From contig UQWP01000039.1 in NCBI GenBank assembly GCA_900544825.1, positions 1 through 33,700 of the forward strand: a stretch of DNA of 33,700 bases. The letters run 5' to 3'. The notes beneath the pieces are model-generated. The model worked only from the letters and a program-made list of their open reading frames with translations, did not search any database and was not told the origin of the DNA. This DNA comes from an uncultured Prevotella sp. (GTDB lineage Bacteria; Bacteroidota; Bacteroidia; Bacteroidales; Bacteroidaceae). This document shows positions 29,291 through 33,700 of this stretch, piece by piece (position 1 is the stretch's first letter; the number at the start of each line of letters is the position of its first letter). Made by a program: the position numbers and the translations under genes.

Positions 29291-30985
29291 ATGCCAAACG
29301 ATAAGAAAGCTTACGCCCAGAGAGAAAAGGCGTATATGCAGGGAAAACTTTTCCCACAAATCAAGGTTGGAATGACCAAGGTAAACCTCACTCCTACTGT
29401 TGTGAAGGATGAGCGCGGCATTCCTCATACAGAGCCAAATGCTCCGGTTTACATCTACGATACCAGCGGTCCTTACAGCGACCCTAACTATCAGGTAGAT
29501 TTGAAGAAGGGCTTGCCAAGAATGCGCGAGCAGTGGATTCTCGACCGCAACGATACCGAGCTGCTCAAAGAGATTACCAGCGAGTATGGCAAGCAGCGTC
29601 TTGCTGACCATAGCCTCGACCACCTCCGCTTCGAGCACATCCAGTTGCCTCGCCGCGCACAGGCTGGCAAGCACATCACCCAGATGGCTTATGCCAAGGC
29701 GGGCATCATCACTCCAGAGATGGAGTACGTGGCTATCCGCGAGAACATGAACTGCCAGGAGTTGGGCATCGATACCCATATCACCCCTGAGTATGTTCGC
29801 CAGGAGATTGCACGTGGACGTGCCGTTCTTCCTGCCAACATCAACCACCCGGAGAGCGAACCGATGATTATCGGCCGCAACTTCCTCGTGAAGATCAATA
29901 CCAACATCGGTAACTCTGCCACTACTTCCAGCATCGAGGAAGAGGTGGATAAGGCTGTATGGTCTTGCAAGTGGGGAGGCGATACTTTGATGGACCTCTC
30001 TACCGGCGACAACATCCACGAAACCCGTGAATGGATTGTGCGCAACTGCCCTGTACCAGTAGGAACCGTGCCTATCTACCAGGCTTTGGAGAAGGTAAAC
30101 GGCAAGGTAGAGGATCTGAACTGGGAGGTATTCCGTGATACTCTCATCGAGCAGTGTGAGCAGGGTGTTGACTACTTCACCATCCATGCCGGCATCCGTC
30201 GCCACAATGTGCATCTCGCCGATAGCCGTCTCTGCGGAATCGTGAGCCGTGGCGGTAGTATCATGAGCAAGTGGTGTCTCTACCACGACCAGGAGAGCTT
30301 CCTCTATGAGCACTTCGACGACATCTGCAACATCGTGGCACAGTACGACGTTGCCCTTTCTTTGGGCGATGGTCTGCGTCCTGGCTGTATTGCCGATGCC
30401 AACGATGCAGCCCAGTTTGCCGAGTTGGATACCATGGGCGAGCTCGTTACCCGTGCCTGGGACAAGAACGTACAGGCATTCATCGAGGGTCCTGGCCACG
30501 TACCATTGCAGAAGATCAAGGAGAACATGGAGCGCCAGCTCGACCACTGTCACGAGGCACCATTCTACACCCTCGGCCCATTGGTTACCGATATCGCTCC
30601 AGGTTACGACCACATCACTTCAGCCATCGGTGGCGCCCAGATAGCATGGCTCGGCACCGCAATGCTCTGCTATGTAACACCTAAGGAGCACCTCGCATTG
30701 CCTAACAAGGAAGATGTGCGCACAGGTGTGGTAACCTATAAGATTGCCGCTCATGCAGCCGATTTGGCAAAGGGTCATCCAGGCGCAACCATCCGCGACA
30801 ACGCCCTCTCTAAGGCACGTTTCGAGTTCCGCTGGAGAGACCAGTTCCACCTCTCTCTCGACCCAGAGCTCGCCTTGAAGTATTTCGAGGAGGCAGGTCA
30901 TACAGACGGTGAGTACTGCACCATGTGTGGTCCAAACTTCTGCGCAGCCAAGTTGACACACGATTTGAGAAAGTTTAAAAAGTAA
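29291..30985 (+). CDS. thiC: phosphomethylpyrimidine synthase
   Basis: ThiC is a radical SAM enzyme that rearranges aminoimidazole ribotide into HMP phosphate. The 564 residues match the bacterial form. The C-terminal cluster motif C-x2-C-x4-C is intact (Cys543, Cys546, Cys551 in CTMCGPNFC). Conserved segments include SRGGSIMSKW, LSLGDGLRPGCI, EGPGHVPLQKI and TSAIGGAQIAWLG. It lies between thiG (73-nt gap) and thiH (4-nt gap). Confidence 0.97.
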   Translation: MPNDKKAYAQREKAYMQGKLFPQIKVGMTKVNLTPTVVKDERGIPHTEPNAPVYIYDTSGPYSDPNYQVDLKKGLPRMREQWILDRNDTELLKEITSEYGKQRLADHSLDHLRFEHIQLPRRAQAGKHITQMAYAKAGIITPEMEYVAIRENMNCQELGIDTHITPEYVRQEIARGRAVLPANINHPESEPMIIGRNFLVKINTNIGNSATTSSIEEEVDKAVWSCKWGGDTLMDLSTGDNIHETREWIVRNCPVPVGTVPIYQALEKVNGKVEDLNWEVFRDTLIEQCEQGVDYFTIHAGIRRHNVHLADSRLCGIVSRGGSIMSKWCLYHDQESFLYEHFDDICNIVAQYDVALSLGDGLRPGCIADANDAAQFAELDTMGELVTRAWDKNVQAFIEGPGHVPLQKIKENMERQLDHCHEAPFYTLGPLVTDIAPGYDHITSAIGGAQIAWLGTAMLCYVTPKEHLALPNKEDVRTGVVTYKIAAHAADLAKGHPGATIRDNALSKARFEFRWRDQFHLSLDPELALKYFEEAGHTDGEYCTMCGPNFCAAKLTHDLRKFKK

Positions 30986-30989
30986 GAAA

Positions 30990-32129
30990 ATGTTTTCAGA
31001 CGAATTAAAGAAAATCAGTTGGGAGGAGACCACGGAGCGCATTGCTCGAATGACCGATAACGATGTGCGCCGTGCCCTTGCCAAGGACCATTGCGATGTG
31101 AACGACTTCATGGCGCTGCTTTCACCGGCAGCCGAGCCATACCTGGAGGTAATGGCGCGTCTTTCCCGCAAATATACCGAGGAGCGCTTCGGCAAGACCA
31201 TGTCGATGTTCATTCCTCTCTACATCACCAATTCATGCTCTAACTCCTGCGTGTATTGCGGTTTCCATCGTGAGAATCCGATGGCCCGCACCATCCTCAC
31301 CCCAGAGCAGATTGAGAATGAGTACAAGGCCATCAAACAGCTGGCTCCATTCGAGAACATCCTTCTCGTTACGGGCGAGAACCCGGCCAAGGCTGGCACC
31401 GCTTATCTTGCCAAGGCAATCGACATCGCCAAGAAGTATTTCTCTAACGTGAAGATCGAGGTGATGCCACTCTCTACAGAGGATTACAAGACCCTCGCCG
31501 ACCATGGTATGAACGGAGTCATCTGTTTCCAGGAGACCTACAACCACGAGCACTACAAGCTCTACCACCCACGTGGTATGAAGAGTAAGTTTGAGTGGCG
31601 CTGCGATGGTTTCGACCGCATGGGTATGGCAGGCGTTCACTCCATCGGTATGGGTGTGCTCATCGGATTGGAGAAGGAGTGGCGCACGGATGTTGTGATG
31701 ATGGCTCATCACCTGCGCTACCTGCAGAAGCACTACTGGAAGACCAAGTACAGTGTGAACTTCCCTCGTATGCGCCCTGCACAGAACGAAGGTTTCCAGC
31801 CAAACTGCTTCATGACCGATAAGCAGTTGGCACAGGCTACTTTCGCCATGCGTATCTTCGACCACGATGTAGATATCTCCTACTCTACCCGTGAGCCAGC
31901 CTACATCCGTGACAACATGGCAACATTGGGTGTCACCACCATGTCGGCAGAATCAAAGGTAAATCCTGGTGGTTACCATACTTATCCTCAGGCACTGGAG
32001 CAGTTCACCGTGAGCGATGAGCGTACCGCCAAGGTAATCAATGCGAGATTGAAGGAATTGGGCAGAGAGCCAGTCTGGAAGGATTGGGATGCATCCTTTG
32101 ATTTGTTTGGAAATATCGCAAACGGATAA
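30990..32129 (+). CDS. thiH: 2-iminoacetate synthase (tyrosine lyase)
   Basis: ThiH is a radical SAM enzyme that cleaves tyrosine to dehydroglycine and p-cresol for the ThiG reaction. The 379-residue protein has the C-x3-C-x2-C cluster motif at Cys83, Cys87 and Cys90 (CSNSCVYCGF). It also has the family segments LLVTGENPAKAG, CFQETYNHEHYKLYHPRGMKS and VNFPRMRPAQNEGF. Use of ThiH rather than glycine oxidase ThiO fits an anaerobe. It is the last gene of the operon; a terminator follows 18 nt later, where some Bacteroidales relatives have thiF. Confidence 0.96.
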   Translation: MFSDELKKISWEETTERIARMTDNDVRRALAKDHCDVNDFMALLSPAAEPYLEVMARLSRKYTEERFGKTMSMFIPLYITNSCSNSCVYCGFHRENPMARTILTPEQIENEYKAIKQLAPFENILLVTGENPAKAGTAYLAKAIDIAKKYFSNVKIEVMPLSTEDYKTLADHGMNGVICFQETYNHEHYKLYHPRGMKSKFEWRCDGFDRMGMAGVHSIGMGVLIGLEKEWRTDVVMMAHHLRYLQKHYWKTKYSVNFPRMRPAQNEGFQPNCFMTDKQLAQATFAMRIFDHDVDISYSTREPAYIRDNMATLGVTTMSAESKVNPGGYHTYPQALEQFTVSDERTAKVINARLKELGREPVWKDWDASFDLFGNIANG

Positions 32130-32147
32130 GATAAACATATAGATATA

Positions 32148-32183
32148 AAAAAGCGCCTTGAATGATTTCAAGACGCTTTTTTT
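32148..32183. terminator. terminator after thiH, bidirectional
   Basis: A 15-bp stem with one C/A mismatch (32148-32162 and 32167-32181, loop TGAT) is flanked by A-runs on the left and T-runs on the right. It can end both thiH and the convergent peptidase gene. Confidence 0.8.
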
Positions 32184-32217
32184 ATATCATTTTATGAATA
32201 GTTTTATCATTAAATAA

Positions 32218-32257
32218 TGAATAGCTTATTCCTTATATACTGAATAGCTTATTCCTT
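32218..32257. repeat. 17-bp direct repeat at the 3' end of the S37 peptidase gene
   Basis: TGAATAGCTTATTCCTT occurs exactly twice (32218-32234 and 32241-32257, period 23). A third, partial copy lies near 32194-32203. The second copy overlaps the stop codon and last codons of the minus-strand gene, suggesting local slippage duplication. Confidence 0.8.
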
Positions 32258-33553
32258 CAACCATCCCCCTATCAGGTCGATGATTTCCTGTCTTGTTGGC
32301 TCAGGGAACGAGAGGATGCGGGTGAGATGCGAACCGCCATGACACATATAGACATGCAGGTTCTTCTTGTTCTTGGTGAATGGCAATCCATAGATGCCCG
32401 ATGCACCCCATGGGTCGATGTCACCATAAATATATACCATCTTCGGATCGTTCTTGGCCAGGAAATCCACGGTATAATTATAAAGCTTAGGCGAGAACTC
32501 CACGTTCTCGGCACCCTTCGGTACCATCAGCTTCTTCAGATAACCCTTTGCCGACTTGATGCTGAGGTATCTCTTGAATGGCTTGGTGTAATAACCGTAA
32601 TATCCTAACTCCCTGGCAGCCTGCACATCGAAAGATGCAGTGGCATTGTAGTTGGTGAAATACTCCGGCTCACACATGTTGATCCAGTATTTGAACACCT
32701 GGTCGTCGGTGGCATCATTCGTAGGAATCTTCTTAATGTCCTCACCCCACTGCCAGAAGGCGAAGGCATACTCAAATACCGAGTAATCGAAAATCTCGGC
32801 GATAGGCGCATTGAAGCGATACTGCTTCTCGCTGCAGTACTTCTCGAACATCGGCAGCAGCGCAGCCTTGCGCTTAAAGAGCAGCAGCTGGAAGTTGAGC
32901 ACCTTCTGTCGGTTCTCCTTGGTAGAAACCTCCTCCTGTAGGAACTTCTCGTGTCTGCCATCCTCTACTCCCTTGTTCAGCGGTGCAACGTATGGCACGG
33001 AGATGTCCACATCATTTGGGAAGTAAGCACGGTAGAACATCGTGGTCTGTCCGCCCTTGCTGATACCCGTGGCAATCCACTTGCCCTTGTACATCGCATG
33101 CAGGGTCTGGTTGACGTGGTGCAGATCGTAGAGCGAATTCTCCACGGTGAGGTAATCCCAGTTGCAAGGACTAGGCATCGACTTGTCAAAATAACGGTAC
33201 TCCACGGTGATGATGTTGGTATCGAAAAGCTTGGAAAGTTCCTCGATGTAATTCTCACGCAGCGCATACTTGGCGTTATAGCCTTCTGTTACGAGCACGG
33301 TAGGACGGTCGAATCCTCTGTGGCAGAGTATCACTCGCTGTTCAAAACTGCCCTTGGAAGCATCCTTGGCATCCAGTTGCTGCTTGATGAAGAACACATA
33401 CTTTTCAGGGAAATGCGTACTTTTCAGCGTTTCCACGTCACTCACTCCCGGCAGCGCCGCCAACAGCTTGCCAGCCTCTCCCAGTTCTGCCGCCAGCATC
33501 TGCAAAGGCAGAATGAAGAGCAGCAGCATCAATTTCAAGAATCTCAATTTCAT
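32249..33553 (-). CDS. secreted S37-family (PS-10-like) serine peptidase
   Basis: This is a predicted secreted aminopeptidase with an alpha/beta-hydrolase fold, likely a tripeptidyl aminopeptidase type. The 434 residues start with a signal peptide (cleavage after MLAA, about residue 22). Key motifs are ITVEYRYFDKSMPSPCNWDYLT, then the nucleophile in IATGISKGGQT (Ser165) and VDISVPYVAPLN. The likely Asp and His of the triad lie in YGDIDPWGASG and CHGGSHLTRI. The specific substrate is unknown. No clear -7 element lies in the 60 bp between it and the end of the group II intron, so its promoter may be inside or beyond the intron. Confidence 0.85.
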   Translation of the reverse strand: MKLRFLKLMLLLFILPLQMLAAELGEAGKLLAALPGVSDVETLKSTHFPEKYVFFIKQQLDAKDASKGSFEQRVILCHRGFDRPTVLVTEGYNAKYALRENYIEELSKLFDTNIITVEYRYFDKSMPSPCNWDYLTVENSLYDLHHVNQTLHAMYKGKWIATGISKGGQTTMFYRAYFPNDVDISVPYVAPLNKGVEDGRHEKFLQEEVSTKENRQKVLNFQLLLFKRKAALLPMFEKYCSEKQYRFNAPIAEIFDYSVFEYAFAFWQWGEDIKKIPTNDATDDQVFKYWINMCEPEYFTNYNATASFDVQAARELGYYGYYTKPFKRYLSIKSAKGYLKKLMVPKGAENVEFSPKLYNYTVDFLAKNDPKMVYIYGDIDPWGASGIYGLPFTKNKKNLHVYMCHGGSHLTRILSFPEPTRQEIIDLIGGWLKE

Positions 33554-33613
33554 TTTCTTCTCTCGTTTATGTTTTCTCTTTTTAAACTTTCGTCGGTAAT
33601 CTCCACATGCTTT

Positions 33614-33700
33614 GTCGAGTAAGGGGAAGGAATTTCACCCATCCTTCTCACAGAACCGTGCTTGACTGTCTCCCATCACACGGCTCTTCATACTTAACTC
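33614..33700 (-). mobile_element. group II intron, 3' end (domains V and VI)
   Basis: Read on the minus strand, a 34-nt domain V is present (33686 down to 33653). It starts GAGCCGTG with the catalytic AGC and ends CACGGTTC, which pairs with the start including the usual G-U; a GAGA tetraloop caps it. After it comes a domain VI-like segment ending TTACTCGAC, which I take as the 3' splice site at 33614. The rest, including any reverse transcriptase, lies beyond the window. Transcription direction is the same as the peptidase gene, whose upstream region forms the 3' exon. The exact end could differ by a few bases. Confidence 0.85.

Noticed and set aside
29264..30613. A 449-codon minus-strand frame opposite thiC
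   Set aside because: Composition is typical of the complement of a high-bias gene; no motif, promoter or ribosome-binding site supports it.

Overview
This window looks like chromosomal DNA of a Bacteroidales bacterium, most likely a Prevotella/Segatella (P. copri-like) gut commensal. Three things support this. Most promoters that can be seen carry the Bacteroidetes -7 element TAnnTTTG. The gene content includes a TlpA-like thiol-disulfide protein with a DUF4369-like N-terminus, a DUF4738-type lipoprotein, an HU/SPOR protein, an S37 peptidase and a LTD-OadG fusion. The thi operon order is S-E-G-C-H behind a TPP riboswitch. Nearly everything is chromosomal housekeeping; the only clear mobile DNA is the 3' end of a group II intron at the right edge.

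Layout. 61-3382 (minus) is hisG-hisD-hisC. It is divergent from an MltF-like lytic transglycosylase lipoprotein (3488-4831), with back-to-back promoters in the roughly 100 bp between them. 4870-8274 (minus) is radA-queC-tlpA-like. 8608-11702 (plus) is pgk behind a long structured leader, then an AspT/YidE-type transporter. 11890-14597 (plus) encodes the membrane, biotin-carrier and gamma-like parts of a Na+-pumping decarboxylase; the alpha subunit is absent. 14668-16043 (minus) is rfbC plus a lipoprotein. 16219-17952 (plus) is an HU/SPOR membrane protein and a zinc-ribbon/FHA protein. 18207-21129 (plus) is hisH-hisA-hisF-hisIE, followed by ftsE, lysC, lysA, a family 2 glycosyltransferase and a half-length GT-B-like protein (to 26546). 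26547-27215 has no long gene but appears to be a separate transcription unit for very small proteins. 27281-32183 is the TPP-riboswitch-controlled thiSEGCH operon. 32249-33553 (minus) is an S37-type peptidase, and a group II intron ends 60 bp upstream of it.

How the genes work together. The two his blocks together cover all steps except HisB. The thi operon covers thiazole (ThiS, ThiG, ThiH), pyrimidine (ThiC) and coupling (ThiE), but ThiF and ThiD are not here. LysC and LysA are the first and last steps of lysine/diaminopimelate synthesis.

Most unusual signals: (1) a recurring 30-43 bp intercistronic element built of 7-nt units (core AAGTTCA), found in several unrelated operons and nearly always in the coding direction of the next gene; (2) the tiny-protein locus at 26660-27215; (3) the structured pgk leader; (4) the intron terminus.
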